Below, in pieces: positions 41,620-54,480 of a stretch of DNA of 64,000 nt. Source of the DNA: Diplolepis rosae (Eukaryota; Arthropoda; Insecta; Hymenoptera; Diplolepididae). The notes beneath the pieces are model-generated. The model was not told the DNA's origin and did not search any database. It saw only the letters and a list, made by a program, of their open reading frames with translations. The stretch covers positions 2,709,426 to 2,773,425 of the forward strand of contig JAPYXD010000684.1 of assembly GCA_030998225.1 (NCBI GenBank), written 5' to 3'. The stretch's first letter is position 1, and each line of letters starts with the position of its first letter. A program made the translations under genes and the position numbers.

Positions 41620-43928
41620 ATGACGGGATCTCTAAAATATGAACTAGGTATCTTAAATTTCCGTTCTCAGCTCAACTTCCCTGAGGAAGGTGTATTTTAA
41701 GCACCTGGACTACTAAATATAATTTTCAAAATGACGGGATCTCTAAAATATAAACCAGGTATCCTTAATTTCAGTTCTCAGCTTAAGTTCCATGAGGAAG
41801 ATATATTTTTGACACTTGGACTACTAAATATAATTTTCAAAATGACAGGATCTCTAAAATATAAACCAGGTATCTTAAATTTCCGTTTTCATCTTAAGTT
41901 CCCTGAGAAAGATGTTTTTTAAGCACCTGCACTGCTAGATATAATTTTCAAAATGACGGGATCTCTAAAATATGAACTAGGTATCTTAATTAGCAGTTCT
42001 CATCTTAAGTTCCCTGAGAAATATTTTTTTTAAGCACCTGCACTGCTAGATATAATTTTCAAAATGACGGGATCTCTAAAATATGAAGTAGGTATCTTAA
42101 TTTTCAGTTCTCAGCTTAAGTTCCCGGAGAAAGAAGTTTTTTAAGCACCTGGACTACTAGATATAATTTTCAAAATGCGGGATCTCTAAAATATGAACTA
42201 GGTATCTTATATTTCAGTTCTCAGCTTAAGTTCCCTGAGGAAGATGTTTTTTAAGCACCTGCACTACTAGATATAATTCTCAAAATGAAGAGATTTCTAA
42301 AATATAAACTAAGAATCTTAAATTTCAGTTCTCATCTCAAGTTCCCTGAGAAAGATGTTTTTCAAGCACCTGGAGTCTTAGATATAATTTTCAAAATGAC
42401 GGGTTCTATAAAATATAAACAAGATATCTTAAATTTCAGTTCTCAGCTCAACTTCCCTGAGGAAGGTGTATTTTAAGCACCTGGACTACTAAATATAATT
42501 TTCAAAATTACGGGATCTCTAAAATATGAACTAGGTGTATTATATTTCACTTCTAAGCGTAAGTTCCCTGAGGATGATGTTTTTTAAGCACCTGGAATAA
42601 TAGAAATAACTTTCAAAATGACGGGATCTCTACAATATAAACTAGGTATCTTAATTTTCAGTTCTCAGCTTAAGTTCCCGGAGAAAGATGTTTTTTAAGC
42701 ACCTGGACTACTAGATATAATTTTCAAAATGACGGGATCTCTAAAATATGAACTAGGTATCTTAAATTTCCGTTCTCAGCTCAACTTCCCTGAGGAAGGT
42801 GTATTTTAAGCACCTGGACTACTAGATATAATTTTCAAAATGACGGGATCTCTAAAATATGAAATAGGTATCATAATTTTCTTTTCTCAGCTTAAGTTCA
42901 CTGAGAAAGATGGTTTCTAAGCACCTGGACTAGTAAATATAATTTTCAAAATGACGGGATCTCTAAAATATAAACCAGGTATCTTAAATTTCCGTTCTCA
43001 GCTCAACTTCCCTGAGGAAGGTGTATTTTAAGCACCTGGACTACTAGATATAATATTCAAAATGACGGGATCTCTAAAATATGAACTAGGTATCTTAAAT
43101 TTCCGTTCTCAGCTCAACTTCCCTGAGGAAGGTGTATTTTAAGCACCTGGACTACTAGATATAATTTTCAAAATGACGGGATCTCTAAAATATAAACCAG
43201 GTATCCTTAATTTCAGTTCTCAGCTTAAGTTCCATGAGGAAGATGTATTTTTGACACTTGGACTACTAAATATAATTTTCAAAATGACAGGATCTCTAAA
43301 ATATAAACCAGGTATCTTAAATTTCCGTTTTCATCTTAAGTTCCCTGAGAAAGATGTTTTTTAAGCACCTGCACTGCTAGATATAATTTTCAAAATGACG
43401 GGATCTCTTAAATATGAACTAGGTATCTTAATTAGCAGTTCTCATCTTAAGTTCCCTGAAAAAGATGTTTTTTAAGCACCTGCACTGCTAGATATAATTT
43501 TCAAAATGACGGGATCTCTAAAATATGAACTAGATATCTTAATTTTCAGTTCTCAGCTTAAGTTCCCGGAGAAAGATGTTTTTTAAGCACCTGGACTACT
43601 AGATATAATTTTCAAAATGCGGGATCTCTAAAATATGAACTAGGTATCTTATATTTCAGTTCTCAGCTTAAGTTCCCTGAGGAAGATGTTTTTTAAGCAC
43701 CTGCACTACTAGATATAATTCTCAAAATGACGGGATTTCTAAAATATAAACTAAGAATCTTAAATTTCAGTTCTCATCTCAAGTTCCCTGAGAAAGATGT
43801 TTTTCAAGCACCTGGAGTCTTAGATATAATTTTCAAAATGACGGGTTCTATAAAATATAAACAAGATATCTTAAATTTCACTTCTCAGCTCAACTTCCCT
43901 GAGGAAGGTGTATTTTAAGCACCTGGAC
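41620..43928 (+). repeat. 1,442-bp (13-monomer) tandem duplication
   Basis: The block starting at the ATATTCAAAATG monomer at 41,620 is repeated from 43,062. Dimers at 41,731 and 43,173, AAAATGCGGG monomers at 42,175 and 43,617, and dimers at 42,285 and 43,727 all show the same 1,442-bp offset (13 x 111 minus 1). The first copy has GAAATATTTTTTTTAAG at about 42,017 and AGAAGTTTTTT at about 42,131, changes the second copy lacks. Confidence 0.82.
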
Positions 43929-44392
43929 TACTAAATATAATTTTCAAAATGACGGGATCTCTAAAATATGAACTAGGTATCTTATATTTCAGTTCTCAGC
44001 TTAAGTTCCCTGAGGAAGATGTTTTTTAAGCACCTGGACTACTAGATATAATTTGCAAAATGACGGGATATCTAAAATATAAACTAGGTATCTTAATTTT
44101 CAGTTCTCAGCTTAAGTTCCCGGAGAAAGATGTTTTTTAAGCACCTGGACTACTAAATATAATTTTCAAAATGACGTGATATCTAAAATATAAACCAGGT
44201 ATCTTAAATTTTCGTTCTCAGCTCAACTTCCCTGAGGAAGGTGTATTTTAAGCACCTGGACTACTAGATATAATTTACAAAATGACGGGATCTCTAAAAT
44301 ATAAACTAGGTATCATAATTTTCTTTTCTCAGCTTAAGTTCACTGAGAAAGATGGTTTCTAAGCACCTGGACTAGTAAATATAATTTTCAAA

Positions 44393-46724
44393 ATGACGGG
44401 ATCTCTAAAATATAAACCAGGTATCCTTAATTTCAGTTCTCAGCTCAACTTCCCTGAGGAAGGTGTATTTTAAGCACCTGGACTACTAAATATAATTTTC
44501 AAAATGACGGGATCTCTAAAATATAAACCAGGTATCCTTAATTTCAGTTCTCAGCTCAACTTCCCTGAGGAAGGTGTATTTTAAGCACCTGGACTACTAA
44601 ATATAAGCTTCAAAATGACGGGATCTCTAAAATATGAACTAGGTATCTTAATTTTCAGTTCTCAGATTAAGTTCCCTGAGAAAGATGTTTTTTAAGCACC
44701 TGGACTAGTAAATATAATTTTCAAAATGACGGGATCTCTAAAATATGAACTAGGTATCTTAATTTTCAGTTCTCAGCTTAAGTTCCCTGAGAAAGATGTT
44801 TTTTAAGCACCTGGACTACTAAATATAATTTTCAAAATGACGGGATCTCTAAAATATAAACCAGGTATCTTAAATTTCCGTTCTCAGCTCAACTTCCCTG
44901 AGGAAGGTGTATTTTAAGCACCTGGACTACTAAATATAATTTTCAAAATTACAGGATCTCTAAAATATAAACAAGGTATCTTAAATTTTCGTTCTCAGCT
45001 CAACTTCCCTGAGGAAGGTGTATTTTAAGCACCTGGACTACTAGATATAATTTTCAAAATGACGGGATCTCTAAAATATAAACCAGGTATCCTTAATTTC
45101 AGTTCTCAGCTTAAGTTCCATGAGGAAGATGTTTTTTAAGCACCTGCACTACTAAATATAATTTTCAAAATGACGGGATCTCTAAAATATAAACCAGGTA
45201 TCCTTAATTTCCGTTCTCAGCTCAACTTCCCTGAGGAAGGTGTATGTTAAGCACCTGGACTACTAAATATAATTTTCAAAATGACGGGATCTCTAAAATA
45301 TGAACAAGGTATCTTAATTTTCAGTTCTCAGCTTAAGTTCCCTGTGAAAGATGTTTTTTAAGCACCTGGACTACTAAATATAATTTTCAAAATGACGGGA
45401 TCTCTAAAATATGAACTAGGTATCTTAATTTTCAGTTCTCAGCTTAAGTTCCCTGAGAAAGATGTTTTTTAAGCACCTGGACTACTAAATATAATTTTCA
45501 AAATGACGGGATCTCTAAAATATAAACCAGGTATCCTTAATTTCAGTTCTCAGCTCAACTTCCCTGAGGAAGGTGTATTTTAAGCACCTGGACTACAAAA
45601 TATAATTTTCAAAATGACGGGATCTCTAAAATATGAACTAGGTATCTTAATTTTCAGTTCTCAGCTTAAGTTCCCTGAGAAAGATGTTTTTTAAGCACCT
45701 GGACTACTAAATATAATTTTCAAAATGACGGGATCTCTAAAATATAAACCAGGTATCTTAAATTTCCGTTCTCAGCTCAACTTCCCTGAGGAAGGTGTAT
45801 TTTAAGCACCTGGACTACTAAATATAATTTTCAAAATGACGGGATCTCTAAAATATGAACTAGGTATCTTAATTTTCAGTTCTCAGCTTAAGTTCCCTGA
45901 GAAAGATGTTTTTTAAGCACCTGGACTAGTAGATATAATTTTCAAAATGACGGGATCTCTAAAATATGAACTAGGTATCTTAATTTTCAGTTCTCAGCTT
46001 AAGTTCCCTGAGAAAGATGTTTTTTAAGCACCTGGACTACTAAATATAATTTTCAAAATGACGGGATCTCTAAAATATAAACCAGGTATCTTAAATTTCC
46101 GTTCTCAGCTCAACTTCCCTGAGGAAGGTGTATTTTAAGCACCTGGACTACTAAATATAATTTTCAAAATGACAGGATCTCTAAAATATGAACTAGGTAT
46201 ATTAATTTTCAGTTCTCGGCTTTAGTTCCCTGAGAAAGATGTTTTTTAAGCACCTGGACTACTAGATATAATTTTCAAATTGACGGGATATCTAAAATAT
46301 GAACTAGGTATCTTATATTTCAGTTCTCAGCTTAAGTTCCCTGAGAAAGATGTTTTTTAAGCAGCTGGACTACTAAATATAATTTTGAAAATGACGGGAT
46401 CTCTAAAATATGAACTAGGTATATTAATTTTCAGTTCTCGGCTTAAGTTCCCTGAGAAAGATGTTTTTTAAGCACCTGGACTACTAGATATAATTTTCAA
46501 ATTGACGGGATATCTAAAATATGAACTAGGTATCTTATATTTCAGTTCTCAGCTTAAGTGCCCTGAGAAAGGTGTTTTTTAAGCAGCTGGACTACTAAAT
46601 ATAATTTTGAAAATGACGGGATCTCTAAAATATGAACTAGGTATCCTAATTTTCAGTTCTCGGCTTAAGTACCCTGAGAAACATGTTTTTTAAGCACCTG
46701 GACTACTAAATATAATTTTCAAAA
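44393..46724 (+). repeat. large duplication, right copy (pair with 36,299-38,630)
   Basis: This is the right-hand partner at a constant offset of 8,094 bp. Beyond the cassette anchor at 46,659 it continues with the standard CTTGATTTTCATTTC monomer, whereas the left copy switches to a CTTAATTATCAG monomer, giving a clear right breakpoint. A partial third relative of the B-rich part lies at about 47.3-48.8 kb. Confidence 0.8.
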
Positions 46725-49700
46725 TGACGGGATCTCTAAAATATGAACTAGGTATCTTGATTTTCATTTCTCAGCTTAAGTTTCCGAAGAAAGATGTTTT
46801 TTAAGCACCTGGACTACTAGATATAATTTTCAAAATGACGGGATCTCTAAAATAAGAACTAGGTATCTTAATTTTCAGTTCTCAGCTTAAGTTCCCGGAG
46901 AAAGATGTTTTTTAAGCACCTGGACTACTAGATATAATTTTCAAAATGACGGGATCTCTAAAATATGAACTAGGTATCTTATATTTCAGTTCTCAGCTTA
47001 AGTTCCCTGAGAAAGATGTTTTTTAAGCACCTGGACTACTAGATATAATTTTCAAAATGACGGGATCTCTAAAATATGAACTAGGTATCTTAGTTATCAG
47101 TTCTCAGTTTAAGTTCCCTGAGAAAGTTGTTTTTTAAGCACCTGGACTAGTAAATATAATTTTCAAAATGACGGGATCTCTAAAATATGAACTAGGTATC
47201 TTATATTTCAGTTCTCAGCTTAAGTGCCCTGAGGAAGATGTTTATTAAGCACCTGGACTACTAAATATAATTTCCAAAATGACGGGATCTCTAGACTATG
47301 AACTAGGTATCTTAATTTTCAGTTCTCAGATTAAGTTCCCTGAGAAAGATGTTTTTTAAGCACCTGGACTAGTAAATATAATTTTCAAAATGACGGGATC
47401 TCTAAAATATGAACTAGGTATCTTAATTTTCAGTTCTCAGCTTAAGTTCCCTGAGAAAGATGTTTTTTAAGCACCTGGACTACTAAATATAATTTTCAAA
47501 ATGACGGGATCTCTAAAATATAAACCAGGTATCTTAAATTTCCGTTCTCAGCTCAACTTCCCTGAGGAAGTTGTATTTTAAGCACCTGGACTAGTAAATA
47601 TAATTTTCAAAATGACGGGATCTCTAAAATATAAACCAGGTATCTTAAATTTCCGTTCTCAGCTCAACTTCCCTGAGGAAGGTGTATTTTAAGCACCTGG
47701 ACTACTAGATATAATTTTCAAAATGACGGGATCTCTAAAATATAAACCAGGTATCCTTAATTTCAGTTCTCAGCTTAAGTTCCATGAGGAAGATGTTTTT
47801 TAAGAGCCTGGACTACTAAATATAATTTTCAAAATGACGGGAACTCTAAAATATGAACTACGTATCTTAAATTTCCGTTCTCAGCTCAACTTCCCTGAGG
47901 AAGGTGTATGTTAAGCACCTGGACTACTAAATATAATTTTCAAAATGACGGGATCTCTAAAATATGAACAAGGTATCTTAATTTTCAGTTCTCAGCTTAA
48001 GTTCCCTGTGAAAGATGTTTTTTAAGCACCTGGACTACTAGATATCATTTTCAAAATGACGGGATCTCTAAAATATGAACTAGGTATCTTAATTTTCAGT
48101 TCTCAGCTTAAGTTCCCTGAGAAAGATGTTTTTTAAGCACCTGGACTACTAAATATAATTTTCAAAATGACGGGATCTCTAAAATATAAACCAGGTATCT
48201 TAAATTTCCGTTCTCAGCTCAACTTCCCTGAGGAAGGTGTATTTTAATCACCTGGACTACAAAATATAATTTTCAAAATGGCGGGATCTCTAAAATATGA
48301 ACTAGGTATCTTAATTTTCAGTTCTCAGCTTAACTTCCCTGAGAAAGATGTTTTTTAAGCACCTGGACTACTAAATATAATTTTCAAAATGACGGGATCT
48401 CTAAAATATAAACCAGGTATCTTAAATTTCCGTTCTCAGCTCAACTTCCCTGAGGAAGGTGTATGTTAAGCACCTGGACTACTAAATATAATTTTCAAAA
48501 TGACGGGATCTCTAAAATATGAACTAGGTATCTTAATTTTCAGTTCTCAGCTTAAGTTCCCTGAGAAAGATGTTTTTTAAGCACCTGGACTACTAAATAT
48601 AATTTTCAAAATGACGGGATCTCTAAAATATGAACTAGGTATCTTAATTTTCAGTTCTCAGCTTAAGTTCCCTGAGAAAGATGTTTTTTAAGCACCTGGA
48701 CTACTAAATATAATTTTCAAAATGACGGGATCTCTAAAATATAAACCAGGTATCTTAAATTTCCGTTCTCAGCTCAACTTCCCTGAGGAAGGTGTATTTT
48801 AAGCACCTGGACTACTAGATATAATTTTCAAAATGACGGGATCTCTAAAATATGAACTAGGTATATTAATTTTCAGTTCTCGGCTTTAGTTCCCTGAGAA
48901 AGATGTTTTTTAAGCACCTGGACTACTAGATATAATTTTCAAATTGACGGGATATCTAAAATATGAACTAGGTATCTTATATTTCAGTTCTCAGCTTAAG
49001 TGCCCTGAGAAAGGTGTTTTTTAAGCAGCTGGACTACTAAATATAATTTTGAAAATGACGGGATCTCTAAAATATGAACTAGGTATATTAATTTTCAGTT
49101 CTCGGCTTAAGTTCCCTGAGAAAGATGTTTTTTAAGCACCTGGACTACTAGATATAATTTTCAAATTGACGGGATATCTAAAATATGAACTAGGTATCTT
49201 ATATTTCAGTTCTCAGCTTAAGTGCCCTGAGAAAGGTGTTTTTTAAGCAGCTGGACTACTAAATATAATTTTGAAAATGACGGGATCTCTAAAATATGAA
49301 CTAGGTATCCTAATTTTCAGTTCTCGGCTTAAGTACCCTGAGAAACATGTTTTTTAAGCACCTGGACTACTAAATATAATTTTCAAAATGACGGGATCTC
49401 TAAAATATGAACTAGGTATCTTGATTTTCATTTCTCAGCTTAAGTTTCCGAAGAAAGATGTTTTTTAAGCACCTGGACTACTAGATATAATTTTCAAAAT
49501 GACGGGATCCCTAAAATATGAACTAGGTATCTTAATTTTCAGTTCTCAGCTTAAGTTCCCTGAGAAAGATGTTTTTTAAGCACCTGGACTACTAAATATA
49601 ATTTTCCAAATGACGGGATCTCTAAAATATGAACTAGGTATCTTATATTTCAGTTCTCAGCTTAAGTTCCCTGAGAAAGATGTTTTTTAAGCACCTGGAC

Positions 49701-51384
49701 TACTAGATATAATTTTCAAAATGACGGGATCTCTAAAATATAAACCAGGTATCCTTAATTTCAGTTCTCAGCTCAACTTCCCTGAGGAAGGTGTATTTTA
49801 AGCACCTGGACTACTAAATATAATTTTCAAAATGACGGGATCTCTAAAATATGAACTAGGTATCTTAATTTTCAGTTCTCAGCTTAAGTTCCCTGAGAAA
49901 GATGTTTTTTAAGCACCTGGACTAGTAAATACAATTTTCAAAATGACGGGATCTCTAAAATATGAACTAGGTATCTTAATTTTCAGTTCTCAGCTTAAGT
50001 TCCCTGAGAAAGATGTTTTTTAAGCACCTGGACTACTAAATATAATTTTCAAAATGACGGGATCTCTAAAATATAAACCAGGTATCTTAAATTTCCGTTC
50101 TCAGCTCAACTTCCCTGAGGAAGGTGTATTTTAAGCACCTGGACTACTAGATATAATTTTCAAAATGACGGGATCTCTAAAATATGAACTAGGTATATTA
50201 ATTTTCAGTTCTCGGCTTTAGTTCCCTGAGAAAGATGTTTTTTAAGCACCTGGACTACTAGATATAATTTTCAAATTGACGGGATATCTAAAATATGAAC
50301 TAGGTATCTTATATTTCAGTTCTCAGCTTAAGTGCCCTGAGAAAGGTGTTTTTTAAGCAGCTGGACTACTAAATATAATTTTGAAAATGACGGGATCTCT
50401 AAAATATGAACTAGGTATCTTAATTTTCAGTTCTCAGCTTCAATTCCCGGAGGAAGATGTTTTTAAGCACCTGGACTACTAGATATAATTTTCAAATTGA
50501 CGGGATATCTAAAATATGAACTAGGTATCTTATATTTCAGTTCTCAGCTTAAGTGCCCTGAGAAAGGTGTTTTTTAAGCAGCTGGACTACTAAATATAAT
50601 TTTGAAAATGACGGGATCTCTAAAATATGAACTAGGTATCCTAATTTTCAGTTCTCGGCTTAAGTACCCTGAGAAACATGTTTTTTAAGCACCTGGACTA
50701 CTAAATATAATTTTCAAAATGACGGGATCTCTAAAATATGAACTAGGTATCTTGATTTTCATTTCTCAGCTTAAGTTTCCGAAGAAAGATGTTTTTTAAG
50801 CACCTGGACTACTAGATATAATTTTCAAAATGACGGGATCCCTAAAATATGAACTAGGTATCTTAATTTTCAGTTCTCAGCTTAAGTTCCCTGAGAAAGA
50901 TGTTTTTTAAGCACCTGGACTACTAAATATAATTTTCCAAATGACGGGATCTCTAAAATATGAACTAGGTATCTTATATTTCAGTTCTCAGCTTAAGTTC
51001 CCTGAGAAAGATGTTTTTTAAGCACCTGGACTACTAGATATAATTTTCAAAATGACGGGATCTCTAAAATATGAACTAGGTATCTTAATTATCAGTTCTC
51101 AGTTTAAGTTCCCTGAGAAAGATGTTTTTTAAGCACCTGGACTAGTAAATACAATTTTCAAAATGACGGGATCTCTAAAATATGAACTAGGTATCTTATA
51201 TTTCAGTTCTCAGCTTAAGTGCCCTGAGGAAGATGTTTATTAAGCACCTGGACTACTAAATATAATTTCCAAAATGACGGGATCTCTAGAATATGAACTA
51301 GGTATCTTGATTTTCAGTTCTCAGCTTAAGTTCCCTAAGTAAGATGTTTTTTAAGCACCTGGACTACTAGACATAATTTTCAAA

Positions 51385-54300
51385 CTGACGGGATATCTAA
51401 AATATGAACTAGGTACCTTAAATTTCATTTCTCAGCTCATGTTCCCTGAGAAAGATGTTTTTTAAGCACCTGGACTACTAAATATAATTTTCAAAATGAC
51501 AGGATCTCTAAAATATGAACTAGTTATCTTAAGTTTCCGTTCTCACCTCAACTTCCCTGAGGAAGGTGTATTTTAAGCACCTGGACTACTAGATATAATT
51601 TTCAAAATGACGGGATCTCTAAAATAAGAACTAGGTATCTTAATTTTCAGTTCTGACCTTAAGTTCCCGAAGAAAGATGTTTTTTAAGCACCTGGACTAC
51701 TAGATATAATTTTCAAAATGACGGGATCCCTAAAATATGAACTAGGTATCTTAATTTTCAGTTCTCAGCTTAAGTTCCCTGAGAAAGATGTTTTTTAAGC
51801 ACCTGGACTACTAAATATAATTTTCCAAATGACGGGATCTCTAAAATATGAACTAGGTATCTTATATTTCAGTTCTCAGCTTAAGTTCCCTGAGAAAGAT
51901 GTTTTTTAAGCACCTGGACTACTAGATATAATTTTCAAAATGACGGGATCTCTAAAATATGAACTAGGTATCTTAATTTTCAGTTCTCAGCTTAAGTGCC
52001 CTGAGGAAGATGTTTATTAAGCACCTGGACTACTAAATTTAATTTCCAAATGACGGGATCTCTGGAATATGAACTAGGTATCTTGATTTTCAGTTCTCAG
52101 CTTAAGTTCCCTAAGTAAGATGTTTTTTAAGCACCTGGACTACTAGACATAATTTTCAAACTGACGGGATATCTAAAATATGAACTAGGTATTTTAGTTT
52201 TCTGTTCTCAGCTTAAGTTCCCTGAGAAAGATGTTTTTTAAGCACCTGGACTACTATATATTTTTTTCAAAATGACGGGATCTCTAAAATATGAACTAGG
52301 TATCTTATATTTCAGTTCTCAGCTTAAGTTCCCTAAGTAAGATGTTTTTTAAGCACCTGGACTACTAGATATAATTTTCAAAATGACGGGATCTCTAAAA
52401 TATGAACTAGGTACCTTAAATTTCATTTCTCAGCTCATGTTCCCTAAGGAAGATGTTTTTTAAGCACCTGGACTACTAAATATAATTTTCAAAATGACGG
52501 GATCTCTATAATATGATCTAGGTATCTTAATTATCAGTTCTCAGTTTAAGTTCCCTGAGAAGGATGTTTTTAAGCAACTGGACTACTAGATATAATTTTC
52601 AAAATGACGGGATTTCTAAAATATGAACAAGGTATCTTAATTTTCTGTTCTCAGCTTAAGTTGCCTGAGAAAGATGTTTTTTAAGCACCTGGACTACTAA
52701 ATATAATTTTCAAAATGACGGGATCTCTAAAATATGAACTAGGTATCTTAATTTTCAGTTCTCAGCTCCAAGTTCCCTAAGTAAGATGTTTTTTAAGCAC
52801 CTGGACTACTAGATATAATTTTCAAAATGACGGGATATCTAAAATATGAACTAGGTATCTTATATTTCAGTTCTCAGCTTAAGTTCCCTGAGAAAGATGT
52901 TTTTTAAGCACCTGGATTACTAAATATTTTTCAAAATGAAGGGATCTCTAAAATATGAACTAGGTATCTTAATTTTCATTTCTCAGATTAAGTTCACTGA
53001 GAAAGATGTTTTCTAAGCACCTGGACTACTAGATATAATTTACAAAATGACGGGATCTCTAAAATATGAACTAGGTATCTTAATTTTCAGTTCTCAGATT
53101 AAGTTCCCTGAGAAAGATGTTTTTTAAGCACCTGGACTACTAGATATAATTTTCAAAATGACGGGATCTCTAAAATAAGAACTAGGTATCTTAATTTTCA
53201 GTTCTCAGCTTAACTTCCCTGAGAAAGATGTTTTTTAAGCACCTGGACTACTAAATATAATTTTCAAAATGACGGGATCTCTAAAATATGAACTAGGTAT
53301 CTTAATTTTCAGTTCTCAGCTTAACTTCCCTGAGAAAGATGTTTTTTAAGCACCTGCACTGCTAGATATAATTTTCAAAACGACTGGATCTCTAAAATAT
53401 GAACTAGGTATCTTAATTAGCAGTTCTCAGTTTAAGTTCCCGGAGAAAAATGTTTTTTAAGCACCTGGACTACTAGATATAATTTTCAAAATGACGGGAT
53501 CTCTAAAATATGAACTAGGTATATTAATTTTCAGTTCTCGGCTTTAGTTCCCTGAAAAAGATGTTTTTTAAGCACCTGGACTACTAGATATAATTTTCAA
53601 ATTGACGGGATATCTAAAGTATGAACTAGGTATCTTATATTTCAGTTCTCAGCTTAAGTGCCCTGAGAAAGGTGTTTTTTAAGCAGCTGGACTACTAAAT
53701 ATAATTTTGAAAATGACGGGATCTCTAAAATATAAACCAGGTATCCTTAATTTCAGTTCTCAGCTTAAGTTCCATGAGAAAGATATATTTTTGACACTTG
53801 GACTACTAAATATAATTTTCAAAATGACAGGATCTCTAAAATAAGAACTAGGTATCTTAAGTTTCGTTTCTCAGCTTAAGTTCTCTAAGGAAGATGTTTT
53901 TTAAGCACCTGGACTACTAGATATAGTTTTCAAAATGACGGGATCTCTAAAATATGAACTAGGTATATTAATTTTCAGTTCTCGGCTTAAGTTCCCTGTG
54001 AAAGATGTTTTTTAAGCACCTGGACTACTAGATATAATTTTCAAATTGACGGGATATCTAAAGTATGAACTAGGTATCTTATATTTCAGTTCTCAGCTTA
54101 AGTGCCCTGAGAAAGGTGTTTTTTAAGCAGCTGGACTACTAAATATAATTTTGAAAATGACGGGATCTCTAAAATATGAACTAGGTATCCTAATTTTCAG
54201 TTCTCGGCTTAAGTACCCTGAGAAACATGTTTTTTAAGCACCTGGACTACTAAATATAATTTTCAAAATGACGGGATCTCTAAAATATGAACTAGGTATC

Positions 54301-54480
54301 TTAAATTTCCGTTCTCAGCTCAACTTCCCTGAGGAAGGTGTATGTTAAGCACCTGGACTACTAGATATAATATTCAAAATGACGGGATCTCTAAAATATG
54401 AACTAGGTATCTTAAATTTCCGTTCTCAGCTCAACTTCCCTGAGGAAGGTGTATTTTAAGCACCTGGACTACTAAATATA
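51385..54480 (+). repeat. 3.1-kb segment, left copy (pair with 56.7-59.8 kb)
   Basis: Landmarks repeat at 5,323-5,324 bp: the ACAGGATCTC/TTTCCGTTCTCACC monomer (51,496 and 56,819), the TATATATTTT-type marker (52,255 and 57,579), CTATAATATGATC (about 52,506 and 57,830), the CCAGGTATCC dimer (53,713 and 59,036) and the cassette anchor (54,203 and 59,526). The copies part after a GTATTTTAAG type B monomer at the right edge. Confidence 0.8.

Larger units (their letters stand above)
32732..52254 (+). repeat. compound higher-order interval, about 176 monomers
   Basis: No TATATATATT marker is seen for 19,523 bp (176 x 111 minus 13). The interval begins with the CTATAATATG/CTCATGTTCC block, then carries repeated combinations of B-rich blocks, cassettes (anchors 34,569, 38,565, 41,222, 46,659, 49,323, 50,654) and the 109-bp ATTACTAAATATTTTTC monomer (near 33,393, 38,829, 39,160 and 40,046). 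It is built from several large duplications listed separately and lacks the regular unit order of the left third. Confidence 0.68.
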
